A stretch of DNA of 64,000 bases from DATKZH01 sp035528065 (GTDB lineage: Bacteria; Planctomycetota; Planctomycetia; Pirellulales; Thermoguttaceae): the NCBI GenBank assembly GCA_035528065.1, contig DATKZH010000341.1, positions 10,918 to 74,917 of the forward strand, in the 5' to 3' direction. A program made the position numbers and the translations under genes. Under the pieces are notes generated by a model that ran no database searches, was not told where the DNA came from, and was given only the letters and a program-made list of their open reading frames with translations. Every line of letters begins with the position of its first letter. Within the stretch, counting starts at the first letter, position 1. Shown here piece after piece: positions 52,265-60,096 of the stretch.

Positions 52265-52437
52265 CTTACTGTCTCCTTGTTGGAAAATTCTTACGGTGGT
52301 CTCTCAATTGCGCCGGCCCCAGACCGAAGGCCCCGATACGCGGGGGAGACCGGCAGTCGGGCCGCGTGATTCGGTCGCCAGACCGGTCGCGAAGCGGGAA
52401 CAGTTCGCAAAAGGCCGGTGCAACTCGTTGCGGCCGA

Positions 52438-52914
52438 CTATTCGGTGGCCCACGGAGGGACAAATTCCCCCGTCAGCACTGTGGTACAGGACCCGTCCGG
52501 ATCGAGACGAACCACGTCGACCACGTACGGTTCCATGACGGAGGTCGGACCCCACCAACCTTCGTCTACATACACGCTGAACATCACCTGCCCACTGACG
52601 CCACCATTACCTTTGCGGTCAGCAAGGAACGTTCCGGCGGGCGTTGAGTACGTTGCGCCGGGCGTCAGGTTCCGGCACTTCACGGTCAGCTTGCCTGAGT
52701 AGTAATCGATCCGCATCCATTCCTGAACGTCGCTCCAGAGCCGTTTGACTCGCGTCAGGCTGGCTTCGCCCGTTGCCCCAGGTTCGTCACCTACGTTGGT
52801 CAGTTGGACCGTTCCCCAGTCCCCCGGGGCCGCCGCCCTCGCCGACGTGCTCCCGAGGAGCGTCACGCCAACGACCAACAGCACCGCCAGTCCAAGTCGC
52901 TTCACCGGATTCAT
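52438..52914 (-). CDS. Small tryptophan-rich secreted protein, paralog 1
   Basis: A 158-residue exported protein of an unrecognised family. Signal peptide residues 1-27 (M-N-P-V-K-R-L-G-L, ending A-R-A-A). The mature part is predicted beta-rich, with D-W-G-T-V-Q-L-T-N-V-G-D-E-P, K-L-T-V-K-C-R-N-L-T-P-G-A-T-Y, T-P-A-G-T-F-L-A-D-R-K-G and a closing V-V-D-V-V-R-L-D-P-D-G-S. It is clearly a paralog of the protein at 53738-54187 and shares the L-x-V-x-C-x-x-L-T-P pattern with the one at 53126-53620. It is led by leader copy A. The function is unknown; the fold might be a beta sandwich. Confidence 0.72.
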   Translation of the reverse strand: MNPVKRLGLAVLLVVGVTLLGSTSARAAAPGDWGTVQLTNVGDEPGATGEASLTRVKRLWSDVQEWMRIDYYSGKLTVKCRNLTPGATYSTPAGTFLADRKGNGGVSGQVMFSVYVDEGWWGPTSVMEPYVVDVVRLDPDGSCTTVLTGEFVPPWATE

Positions 52915-53053
52915 CGACTCCTCCTTTTGTCAGAGTTGGTCCGCGGGTAAACTGAAATCGGACACCCCCGCCGGGCGCGCGGACTAAGCCGCCCGGGGGA
53001 TGCCGGGCCGGGGAGGATCTGCACTTGGCGCCTTGGGCCTTCCCAGCCGGTTT
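52915..53053 (-). promoter_or_regulatory. Repeated structured leader, copy A
   Basis: The leader in front of paralog 1. In the sense of transcription a GC hairpin (CCGGGCG/CGCCCGG, extended by C/G runs) has GTCCGCG in its loop; the complement CGCGGAC follows, shortly before the ribosome binding site AAAAGGAG. A 5' hairpin seen in copy D is imperfect here. Confidence 0.65.
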
Positions 53054-53125
53054 TCGTCGAACATTCTCTTGGCATCTGCCGCTCGTTTCGCCTTCCCCCT
53101 TCCGCTGAGGCCATTCGGCAGGCCA

Positions 53126-53620
53126 TCAAGGCGCCCGCTCCAGCACGACGTTGCCTAGGTCATTTTCGACCCAAATGTCCAGGATATAGGTTGTGCAGCC
53201 GTCCCAGGGCCAGTTCCAGGCTGTTTCGGGAAGATAGGACCATTGAGACTTCAGCTGCCCTTTCTTGTTGGTCGTAGCGGGTAGCCTCTCGTACCAGTAA
53301 GAGTCCATGGTGGCGCCATCCCAGTTCCAAAGCATGTGCTGAAGAAAGAAGACGACGCAATACTGGTTCGTCGGCGTAAGACTCTCGCAACTCACCGTGA
53401 CGTCCACGTTCTCTACCCACGCTCGTTGGTCGTACCACCAAGAGTGAACGTAAGTGACCGTGCCGGATGCAATAGGCTCGGGAGGGTCAACTGCCGGCGG
53501 GGCGAGCGGAACGGTTGCAGAACTCTTAGCGGGTTTGCCAGCCAAAGCCGGCGAGGCGCCGAAGATCGCCACCAGAAGGAACACCAACGCAACCAGACCA
53601 AGTCGCTTCATGAGATTCAT
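53126..53620 (-). CDS. Small tryptophan-rich secreted protein, paralog 2 (divergent)
   Basis: A 164-residue exported protein. The signal peptide (M-N-L-M-K-R-L-G-L, hydrophobic core, A-L-A-G) is very close to those of the two neighbours, but the mature part is divergent and unusually rich in tryptophan (eleven residues; for example S-W-W-Y and W-N-W-P-W). It keeps the strand V-D-V-T-V-S-C-E-S-L-T-P that matches the L-T-P strand of the other two. A proline-rich linker (A-P-P-A-V-D-P-P-E-P) follows the signal. It has leader copy B. The function is unknown; a surface-exposed beta domain that binds carbohydrate through tryptophans is one possibility. Confidence 0.7.
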   Translation of the reverse strand: MNLMKRLGLVALVFLLVAIFGASPALAGKPAKSSATVPLAPPAVDPPEPIASGTVTYVHSWWYDQRAWVENVDVTVSCESLTPTNQYCVVFFLQHMLWNWDGATMDSYWYERLPATTNKKGQLKSQWSYLPETAWNWPWDGCTTYILDIWVENDLGNVVLERAP

Positions 53621-53739
53621 CGCACTTCTCCTTTTGTCGGCACTGGTCCGCGGGTAAACTGAAAATCGGACACCCCCGCCGGGCGCGCGGACCTGCCGCC
53701 CGGGGGATGCCAGGCCGGGGAGGATCTGGGTTGGCGTCT
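53621..53739 (-). promoter_or_regulatory. Repeated structured leader, copy B
   Basis: The leader in front of paralog 2, nearly identical to copy A over 75 bases. The loop reads GCAGGTCCGCG and its 8-base complement CGCGGACC lies downstream. Its upstream end runs into the stop codon of paralog 3. Confidence 0.65.
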
Positions 53740-54187
53740 AGTACCAGAACTGACCAGGGAAGGTCCCTGTCAGCACTGGGGTGCCGGACCCGTCCGGGTT
53801 GCTGCGAACTATATCCACCACGAACGGCGAGACCGACACCCACGACCAACCGTAGTTCAATTCGAGCCAGACGTCCCCACTGACCTTCCCGCTGCCCTTG
53901 CGATTAGCGATGAAGGTTCCCGCGGGGGTCCAGTACGTTGCGCCCGGCGTCAGGTTGTGGCACGTCACACTCAGTCTGCCCCCATAGAGAAATGCGTCTT
54001 TGGCGACGCGCACCCAGTCAACGTTCGTCAGGCTTGCCACGCCCGATGCAAAAGGCTCATCGCCCATGTTGGCGAGTTCGATCGTGCCCCAGTCCTCCCC
54101 GGACGCCGCCCACGCCGACGTGCTCGCGAAGAGCGTCACGCAGACGGCCAACAACGCCCCCAAACCAAGTCGCTTCATAAGACTCAT
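53738..54187 (-). CDS. Small tryptophan-rich secreted protein, paralog 3
   Basis: A 149-residue exported protein. Signal peptide residues 1-24 (M-S-L-M-K-R-L-G-L, ending A-W-A-A). The mature part matches paralog 1 along its length: D-W-G-T-I-E-L-A-N-M-G-D-E-P, R-L-S-V-T-C-H-N-L-T-P-G-A-T-Y, T-P-A-G-T-F-I-A-N-R-K-G-S-G and V-V-D-I-V-R-S-N-P-D-G-S. The start at 54187 was chosen because the signal peptide and GGAAGAG begin there. The frame is open upstream to 54469, including another ATG with a good ribosome binding site at 54418 inside leader copy D. It has leader copy C. The function is unknown. Confidence 0.72.
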   Translation of the reverse strand: MSLMKRLGLGALLAVCVTLFASTSAWAASGEDWGTIELANMGDEPFASGVASLTNVDWVRVAKDAFLYGGRLSVTCHNLTPGATYWTPAGTFIANRKGSGKVSGDVWLELNYGWSWVSVSPFVVDIVRSNPDGSGTPVLTGTFPGQFWY

Positions 54188-54285
54188 CGCACTCTTCCTT
54201 TTCTCGGAGCTGGCCCGCGGGTAAAATGAGAATCGGACACCCCCGCCGGGCGCGCGGACTTGCCGCCCGGGGGGATGCTGACGCG
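54188..54285 (-). promoter_or_regulatory. Repeated structured leader, copy C
   Basis: The leader in front of paralog 3. The core hairpin is kept. The downstream arm is CGCGGGCC instead of CGCGGACC, and it still pairs with GTCCGCG through a U-G wobble. The 5' part of the leader seen in A, B and D is cut off here by a word repeat. Confidence 0.65.
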
Positions 54286-54294
54286 GAACACTCA

Positions 54295-54407
54295 CCACGG
54301 AGGCACGGAGGACACGGAGGGAAGTCGGAAATGGGGAATGTCTCAAGCCCTTCGACATTGGCCACTTATTGCCAAATCTCTTCTCCCTGTTCTCCGTGTC
54401 TCCGTGG
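54295..54407. repeat. CACGGAGG word-repeat element
   Basis: Left arm 54295-54317 (CCACGGAGGCACGG...) and right arm 54385-54407 are inverted with about 19 of 23 matches. It occupies the place where a gene behind leader copy D would be expected. Confidence 0.6.
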
Positions 54408-54418
54408 TTTCGAATCAT

Positions 54419-54555
54419 CGACTCCTCCTTTTGCCAGATCTGGTCCGCGGGTAAAATGAAATCGGACACCCCCGCCGGGCGCGCAGACCTGCCGCCCGGG
54501 GGATGCCGGGCCGGGGAGGATCTGGGTTGGCGCCTTGGGCCTCCCCGGCCGCTTT
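54419..54555 (-). promoter_or_regulatory. Repeated structured leader, copy D (orphan)
   Basis: A full-length leader with a ribosome binding site (AAAAGGAGGAG) and an ATG at 54418, but no signal peptide or family gene follows. It has a perfect 11-bp outer hairpin, GGCCGGGGAGG with CCTCCCCGGCC. The loop has GGTCTGCG, which still pairs with CGCGGACC through one wobble. Confidence 0.65.
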
Positions 54556-54642
54556 CTTTGAATGCTGAATGCGGAATGATGAAGGATGAACGGGAAATTC
54601 ATCGTTCATCGTTTCCCTGTCTCCGTGGTGAGGTCTCTGTCT

Positions 54643-57072
54643 CTACTTCGGCTCCTCGGTTTTCGGCCCCTGCGGCTCGGTCGGCTCGAATACCGCTTTG
54701 GCCTCGCGATACCAGACGTTCACATTCAACCAGTGCGAGGACCCCCACGACACGGGATCGTCCGGTTTGCGCGACTTTATCCATTCCAGCTCGGCGACGC
54801 CGGTCTGGTACCACTTCCGACCCTCTTCCTCTTGACCGAGCCCCCGATAGGCGAGGGCCAAGGGGAATGCCGCTTCACTCTTCGCCATCCTCTCCTTAGG
54901 CAAGTCAATTGCCTCCTGCAAGAGCGTCACGGCCTGATCGAACTGGCCGGCTCGGTAGTGCGCGAGAGCGAGGGCGTGCAGCGTGAACTTGTTGCGGCCA
55001 TTGCGGAGTGACAACTCCGCCCACCCGGCAATCCGAGCCGGGTCAATGCCAGACTGCGGACCCGCCGAGCATGCCAGTGCCATGTGGAGGGCGGTGTCCG
55101 GTTGGTCAGTCTGTCCGAACCGCGCGGCCATCCGCCCGCACACGCGGCGATAGCCCTCCTCGTCGCCGGTCATAAGCAGCGCCCAGGCGTGGAGCACCTC
55201 GCACTGGTACCGGTCACTCGCCCGGGCGTAGTCGGGCAGGGCCCGCTCCCATTGTCCCCGCAGGGCGTAGTAGTTGCCCCGTTGGCCCCAGAGAGCGAGG
55301 TCGTCCGGACGCAGTTCAGCGATCCGCGCGAAGACCTCTTCGTGCTGCACGAGCGAGTCGAAAAGGCCCGACTTAGGGTCCCATCCCCACGGGCTTGCCA
55401 ACAGCTCATTGGCACGGATGAAGTCGCGGGCGGCCTCGTCGTAGCGCCCCAGACCGGCGTAGAGGCGCCCGCGCTCTTCCAGCAGGCCGGCGTCCCGCGG
55501 ATTGGCCTGGATCGACTTGGACAATTCGTCAAGGCGTTGAGCGTCCGTGGCCAGTGGCGTCACGGGCGGTTCCAGCCCGACGCGGACGGCCTGTCGGCCG
55601 CCGCGCTGGATGGTCACCAGCTCCTGAGTCACGACCCGCCCCTGCTTGGTCGCTCGCACCCGGTACTGGCCCGGCTTCAGGCGGACTTCCCGCAGGCCCG
55701 CACCCGTGATGACGAGATCCTCGCCATCGATGGTCACGCTCACGCCTGGGTCGTCGACTTCGACGACCAACGTTCCTTCACCCGTGGCGATGCGGATGAC
55801 GGTGGCCGCCAGCCGGGTGACGCCGGTGGCTTCGCTGATACCCAGGCTGCCGACGGCCGCCAGCAGGATCATCGCGGCGGCCAGCCAGAACCGCCGGCGG
55901 CGGGCCCGGCCGGTACGGGTGCCGCGCACGGCCGGCAAACCGTCGGGAAAGGGCGTCGAGCCCGGGTCCTGCACGTGGGCAAGGTGCTTGCCCAGAAGCT
56001 CGGCCACTTCCGCGGCGGTCTCGAATCGGTCTTCCGGCTGCTTGGCCAACAGCCGCGCGACGATCTCGACCAGCCACTCGGGCACGTCGGGGTTCACTTC
56101 GCGGATGGGGCGGGCCGTGTCGTCGCATATCCGGCGCAAGACGGCCACGGTCGTGTCCGCCCGAAACGGTGGCCGGCCCGTACACATCGTGTAGAGCACG
56201 CTCCCCAGGCTGAACAGGTCGCTGCGATGATCGACGGGTTGGCCCTGGGCCTGCTCGGGCGACATGAACTGGGGCGTGCCGGCCACCTCACCGGTGCGGG
56301 TGATGGCCACGTCGTCCACCGCCCGCGCCAAGCCAAAATCGGTGATCTGAACCCGCTCGATGCCGTTTTGCAGCAGGATGTTCGCGGGCTTGATGTCGCG
56401 ATGGATGATCCCCTGTCCGTGGGCCGCGGCCAGCCCGCCGGCGATCTGATGGCCGATGCGGAGGATCTCCCTCAGTGGGAACTGTCCCTGGCGGTCGATC
56501 TTCTGTTGGAGCGACTGGCCGTCGATGAACTCCATGACCAGGTACGGCAACGGGTCCTCCTCGACGGCGTAGATGGTCACCACGTGGTGGTGACTGACGG
56601 CGGCGACTGCCTGGGCTTCCCGCACGAACCGCGTTCGGGCGGTGGCGTTCGAGGCAAGCTCGGGGGCGAGGACCTTGACCGCCACGATGCGGTTGAGCTT
56701 GGTGTCGTTGGCCTTGAGCACCACGCCCATGCCGCCCCGCCCGACCACCTCGCGGACCTCATACTGCCCCAATCGGCCCAAGGAGTGGGGCGTGTCGGAG
56801 GGCTGGAGGAAATCGAGCGAGATTTCCTCCGGCGGCGGGTTGGTCGCGTCGGGCAGACCCTCAGGGTCGGTGAGGGCGTTCAGGACATCCGTCGGCCGAT
56901 CGCCCGCGATGGGGCGCCCCAGGAAACTGTCCGGGTGGTCGTGTGCTCGAAGCAGGGCCTCAACCTTGGCGCGGAGTTCACGGTCGCCGGCGCAGGCTTC
57001 CTCCAGGAATGCGGTCCGCTCCTCCGGCGACGCCTTCTCGATGGCTTGTTCAAAAATGGATTCTTCATCCAC
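54643..57072 (-). CDS. Membrane Ser/Thr protein kinase with PEGA and TPR domains
   Basis: An 809-residue protein. N-terminal helical region residues 1-95 (E-E-R-T-A-F-L-E-E-A-C-A-G-D), kinase domain 105-370: glycine loop G-R-G-G-M-G-V-V-L, Lys133, H224-R-D-I-K-P-A-N, D245-F-G and S-P-E-Q-A. A transmembrane helix (A-A-M-I-L-L-A-A-V-G) lies near 395-415. Outside it is a PEGA-like domain (about 430-480: V-D-D-P-G-V-S-V-T-I-D-G, L-K-P-G-Q-Y-R-V-R-A) and then TPRs (R-G-R-L-Y-A-G-L-G-R-Y-D-E-A). It lies 112 bases after the ECF sigma gene on the same strand, matching the pair at 25505-29550. Substrates and signals are unknown. Confidence 0.9.
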   Translation of the reverse strand: MDEESIFEQAIEKASPEERTAFLEEACAGDRELRAKVEALLRAHDHPDSFLGRPIAGDRPTDVLNALTDPEGLPDATNPPPEEISLDFLQPSDTPHSLGRLGQYEVREVVGRGGMGVVLKANDTKLNRIVAVKVLAPELASNATARTRFVREAQAVAAVSHHHVVTIYAVEEDPLPYLVMEFIDGQSLQQKIDRQGQFPLREILRIGHQIAGGLAAAHGQGIIHRDIKPANILLQNGIERVQITDFGLARAVDDVAITRTGEVAGTPQFMSPEQAQGQPVDHRSDLFSLGSVLYTMCTGRPPFRADTTVAVLRRICDDTARPIREVNPDVPEWLVEIVARLLAKQPEDRFETAAEVAELLGKHLAHVQDPGSTPFPDGLPAVRGTRTGRARRRRFWLAAAMILLAAVGSLGISEATGVTRLAATVIRIATGEGTLVVEVDDPGVSVTIDGEDLVITGAGLREVRLKPGQYRVRATKQGRVVTQELVTIQRGGRQAVRVGLEPPVTPLATDAQRLDELSKSIQANPRDAGLLEERGRLYAGLGRYDEAARDFIRANELLASPWGWDPKSGLFDSLVQHEEVFARIAELRPDDLALWGQRGNYYALRGQWERALPDYARASDRYQCEVLHAWALLMTGDEEGYRRVCGRMAARFGQTDQPDTALHMALACSAGPQSGIDPARIAGWAELSLRNGRNKFTLHALALAHYRAGQFDQAVTLLQEAIDLPKERMAKSEAAFPLALAYRGLGQEEEGRKWYQTGVAELEWIKSRKPDDPVSWGSSHWLNVNVWYREAKAVFEPTEPQGPKTEEPK

Positions 57073-57184
57073 GGGCTCGATCCTCAGAATACCTCGAACT
57101 CAACGCCAGTGGGTTCCACATTACAGTGCGCAAACGGCCGGCGTTTTCTATCAACAAAACCTGGAAAAGCCAGAGAAAGGCAAG

Positions 57185-57760
57185 TCAGGACCCCGTGTCG
57201 GAGCCGGTAGGCTCCATTTCGCGCTGGAGCCAGGCCCGGGCGTAAGCCCAATACCGATCGGCAGTTGCGGTCGATATACCCATCGCCTCGGCCGCCTCAC
57301 GCGTGGTTAGCCCCGCGAAATAACGCAGCTTGACTAATTCGGCTTTCTCCGAGGCGACCTTGGCCAGCTTGGTGAGGGCCTCGTCCAGGGCGATCAACTT
57401 GTGGTCTTGCTGATCCGAGCCCAGGTGAGCAACTTCCAACTCAATCCGCTGTAAATCACCACCTCGTTTCAGGCTCTTTCTACGTCGGGCGCTACTCACC
57501 AAAATTCTCCGCATCGCTTCCGCCGCTGCCCCAAAGAAGTGTCCCCGGCTCTTCCAGTGCTGGGCCTTCTCCACGTCCACCAGCCGGATGTAGGCCTCAT
57601 GGACCAGCGCGGTGGCCTGCAAGGTCTGGCCCGGGGCCTCCTGGGCCATCTTCTGGGCGGCCAGCTTCCGCAACTCGTCGTAGACCAGGGGAAGGAGCTG
57701 CTCGGCGGCCGTAGGGTCGCCTTGCTCAATGGCGGACAAGATGCGGGTGACGTCGCTCAC
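57185..57760 (-). CDS. ECF-type RNA polymerase sigma factor (PF07638 class)
   Basis: A 191-residue sigma factor closely similar to the one at 25505-26071: M-S-D-V-T-R-I-L-S-A-I-E-Q-G-D-P, A-L-V-H-E-A-Y-I-R-L-V-D-V-E-K, M-R-R-I-L-V-S-S-A-R-R-R-K-S-L-K-R-G-G-D and the helix-turn-helix F-A-G-L-T-T-R-E-A-A-E-A-M-G-I-S. It differs mainly in a longer linker with S-D-Q-Q-D-H. It precedes a Ser/Thr kinase, which may adjust its activity, as suggested for related planctomycete pairs. No anti-sigma factor is nearby. Confidence 0.92.
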   Translation of the reverse strand: MSDVTRILSAIEQGDPTAAEQLLPLVYDELRKLAAQKMAQEAPGQTLQATALVHEAYIRLVDVEKAQHWKSRGHFFGAAAEAMRRILVSSARRRKSLKRGGDLQRIELEVAHLGSDQQDHKLIALDEALTKLAKVASEKAELVKLRYFAGLTTREAAEAMGISTATADRYWAYARAWLQREMEPTGSDTGS

Positions 57761-58126
57761 GAGATATCCCCTGCTTTCTGGGGGAATATGACTGTCACCT
57801 ATTTTAAGCGGTCAACTGGAGATTGACAGCAGCTCCACGGAAGGCGGAGCGCCGGAAAAGGTTCGTATTGCAGGGCGCGACCGGCAGCCGGCTAGGAGAG
57901 CGGCTCCTGAGCACCGGGCAGTCCCAAGAAGCCGTCTCGAAAATCTATGCGCCGTCTGCCCGTCGCCGGCGAGCGAAATGAGACTCCAGCTTGGGCCGGA
58001 AACTCGCATCTCTCGAGGGAGGACGGGGGTGCACCCCCCGGCCGTGGCCTGGAGATTCTGGAGGGCTGGTGCCGCCGGGTGTTTGCGTGGAGGAAGGCGA
58101 ACCGTCGTTTCCGTGACGGCGAGCGG
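57761..58126. other. Intergenic region, nothing recognised
   Basis: Lies between the sigma-factor start and the 3' end of the tad operon. It contains a perfect palindrome GGGGGTGCACCCCC (58025-58038). No gene is seen. Confidence 0.5.
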
Positions 58127-59110
58127 CTATCCGTGGCCCGCCATCATCGGGAACAGCTCGCGGATCATGGTGATGGCGGCCGGTCCGACCAGGACGACGA
58201 AGATCCCCGGAAAGATGAAGAGCACGAGGGGGAAGATCAGTTTGACGGCGGTCTTCGCGGCCCGCTCTTCGGCAAGCTGTCGGCGGCGAGTCCGCATGGA
58301 GTCGCTTTGGACGCGTAGCGCCAGGGCAATACTGGAGCCGAACTTGTCGGCCTGAATCAGCACGCCCGCCAAACTCCGCAGATCGGAGACGCCGGTGCGG
58401 GCCCCCAGTTCATGGAGCACCTCGTTTCGTTGCCGTCCCATTTGGAGCTGGAAATTGGAGATCGCGAATTCCTCCGCGATCACGCGATAGGTCTTCTTCA
58501 TTTCCTCGGCGACCTTGCGCATCGCCTGGTCGAGTCCCAGCCCGGCCTCGACGCAGACGACCATCAGATCCAGCGCGTCGGGAAGCGCGAGGAAGACGGC
58601 CTCCTTGCGTTTTCGGCCGATGAACCAGACGATCAGATCGGGCAGGTAGAAGCAGACGCCCGCCACCGTGATGGAGGACAGGAGGGTCTTCTGGCTGATT
58701 CCGGCGATGCCGAGGATCGTGCCGGCGCCGAGGAACAGGCCCACCAGGAGTCCGATGAACTTCAGCCCGAGGAAGATGCTCGACGCCGACTCGCTGCGGA
58801 AGCCGGCGTTGGCCAGCTTCGTCTTCAGCTTGCTGCGATCGGTATCGCTTTTCGGCTGAAGCGGTTTGGCCAGAGCGGGGGTGGCCCTTTCCAGGACCTT
58901 GGTCATTCGGTCCTGCTTCTTCAGCGCCGACACGTCGCTCTCGCGGCGTCGGGCACGAGGGTTCTTCAGCTCATCGAGGCGTTCCGACGCGCGGGACTTG
59001 CCGGCGGCCAGGAATTCCAGCATCCACCAGGCCAGCACGGCGAACATCCCGAACATGGCGAACGGGAGGAAGCCCTCGAAGTTGAACAGATCGGCGGCGG
59101 CGAAGATCAC
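58127..59110 (-). CDS. tadC: Tad secretion inner-membrane protein TadC (GspF family)
   Basis: A 327-residue membrane protein of the type II/Tad secretion GspF family. Hydrophobic segments: residues 10-30 (F-L-P-F-A-M-F-G-M-F), two helices in the middle (I-F-L-G-L-K-F-I-G-L-L-V-G-L and L-L-S-S-I-T-V-A-G-V), and one at the C-terminus (F-P-L-V-L-F-I-F-P-G-I-F-V). The cytoplasmic part includes the T2SSF signature A-L-P-D-A-L-D-L-M-V-V-C-V-E-A-G-L-G-L-D-Q-A. The start is GTG with GAGGAG upstream; the frame is open far upstream to 59338 but overlaps tadB. It follows tadB by 8 bases, in operon order tadA-tadB-tadC. Confidence 0.9.
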   Translation of the reverse strand: MIFAAADLFNFEGFLPFAMFGMFAVLAWWMLEFLAAGKSRASERLDELKNPRARRRESDVSALKKQDRMTKVLERATPALAKPLQPKSDTDRSKLKTKLANAGFRSESASSIFLGLKFIGLLVGLFLGAGTILGIAGISQKTLLSSITVAGVCFYLPDLIVWFIGRKRKEAVFLALPDALDLMVVCVEAGLGLDQAMRKVAEEMKKTYRVIAEEFAISNFQLQMGRQRNEVLHELGARTGVSDLRSLAGVLIQADKFGSSIALALRVQSDSMRTRRRQLAEERAAKTAVKLIFPLVLFIFPGIFVVLVGPAAITMIRELFPMMAGHG

Positions 59111-59118
59111 GGCTCTCC

Positions 59119-60090
59119 TCACACCTTGATGTTGACGATCTTCCGAATCACCAACGCCCCCACCACTTGCAGGAAGATCGCCACGGCGAGCATCTTCTTG
59201 CCCAGGGGGTCGGTGAACAGAAGCATCACGTAGTCGGGGTTCAGGTAATAGACGGCGACGAACAACAGCACGGGCAGGGCCATGAGCACGATCCCGGAGA
59301 GGCGTCCTTCCCCGGTCAGGGCTTGGACCTGTCCCCAAATCTGGAACCGCTGGCGGATGAGGCTGCCGATCTTGTCCAGGATCTCGGCCAGGTCACCGCC
59401 GGTCTGGCGTTGGAGAATCACCGCGGTGACGAAGAACTTCAGATCGAGATTGGGGATCCGTTCGGTCATCTCGTCGAGCGACTCCTCGAGCGGAATGCCG
59501 AGATTCTGCTCCTCGAACACGCGGCCGAACTCCTTGCCGATGGGCGGACCCATTTCCCCGGCGGCCATGTTGAACCCGGAGGCCAGGCTTTGCCCGGCGC
59601 GAAGCGCCCGAGCAAGCATTTCCAGCGCGTCGGGCAGTTGGACGGCAAACGCCTTCAGACGCCGCTTGCGGCGCCAAAAGAGCCAGAGAATCGGCAGGCT
59701 GGCCATCACCAGGGCCACGACCGGAAGCAAGGCGAAGGGGAGCCCGGTGGCCGCCCCCAGCCCGGCCCCGGCGAGGGCGATGATCGCGCAGATCAGGGCC
59801 AAGCGGGGGACGGTCAGCGAGGTGTCGGCCTGCTGGAACAGGCGGCTGACGTTGCCAAAACGGCTGATCCAGTTCTCGATCAGCCCGGGCATGGCGTCCA
59901 GCGGTTGGGCCAGCACGCTCTCCTGCTTGAAGAGCCCCTCTTTGCCCCCGGCAGCGGTTTTCGTGCCCGTCAATAGATCGAGCCGGTCCTCGACCTTGCT
60001 GGACGGGTTGTCGCGAAGGACGAGCGCCACGCCGCCGACCAAAGCGGCGACTCCGATGAACGCGGCAATTGCGATAATCAATGGGCTCAT
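59119..60090 (-). CDS. tadB: Tad secretion inner-membrane protein TadB (GspF family)
   Basis: A 323-residue membrane protein. A first transmembrane helix at residues 5-25, two more at about 95-135 (L-A-L-I-C-A-I-I-A-L-A-G-A-G-L, L-L-P-V-V-A-L-V-M-A-S-L) and two at the C-terminus. The GspF domain has Q-L-P-D-A-L-E-M-L-A-R-A-L-R-A-G-Q-S-L and F-G-R-V-F-E-E-Q-N-L-G-I-P-L-E-E-S-L. With TadC and the ATPase TadA it forms the assembly platform of a Tad/Flp pilus or related secretion system. It begins 6 bases after the tadA stop. Confidence 0.92.
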   Translation of the reverse strand: MSPLIIAIAAFIGVAALVGGVALVLRDNPSSKVEDRLDLLTGTKTAAGGKEGLFKQESVLAQPLDAMPGLIENWISRFGNVSRLFQQADTSLTVPRLALICAIIALAGAGLGAATGLPFALLPVVALVMASLPILWLFWRRKRRLKAFAVQLPDALEMLARALRAGQSLASGFNMAAGEMGPPIGKEFGRVFEEQNLGIPLEESLDEMTERIPNLDLKFFVTAVILQRQTGGDLAEILDKIGSLIRQRFQIWGQVQALTGEGRLSGIVLMALPVLLFVAVYYLNPDYVMLLFTDPLGKKMLAVAIFLQVVGALVIRKIVNIKV

Positions 60091-60096
60091 GGGCGA

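Noticed and set aside
50165..52369. Plus-strand ORF (734 codons) opposite the beta-helix gene
   Set aside because: The minus strand has a signal peptide, ribosome binding site and beta-helix coils; the plus-strand product lacks any feature.
54188..54418. N-terminal extension of paralog 3 starting in leader D
   Set aside because: The extension translates the word repeat and leader C itself; the signal peptide and ribosome binding site at 54187 mark the real start.
52915..54555. CRISPR array as an explanation of the four-copy leader
   Set aside because: The units are too long, separated by genes, and each ends at a start codon; there are no uniform spacers or cas genes.
55084..57210. Plus-strand ORF (708 codons) opposite the second kinase
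   Set aside because: The minus strand carries every kinase motif; this frame is a by-product of GC-rich codon use.
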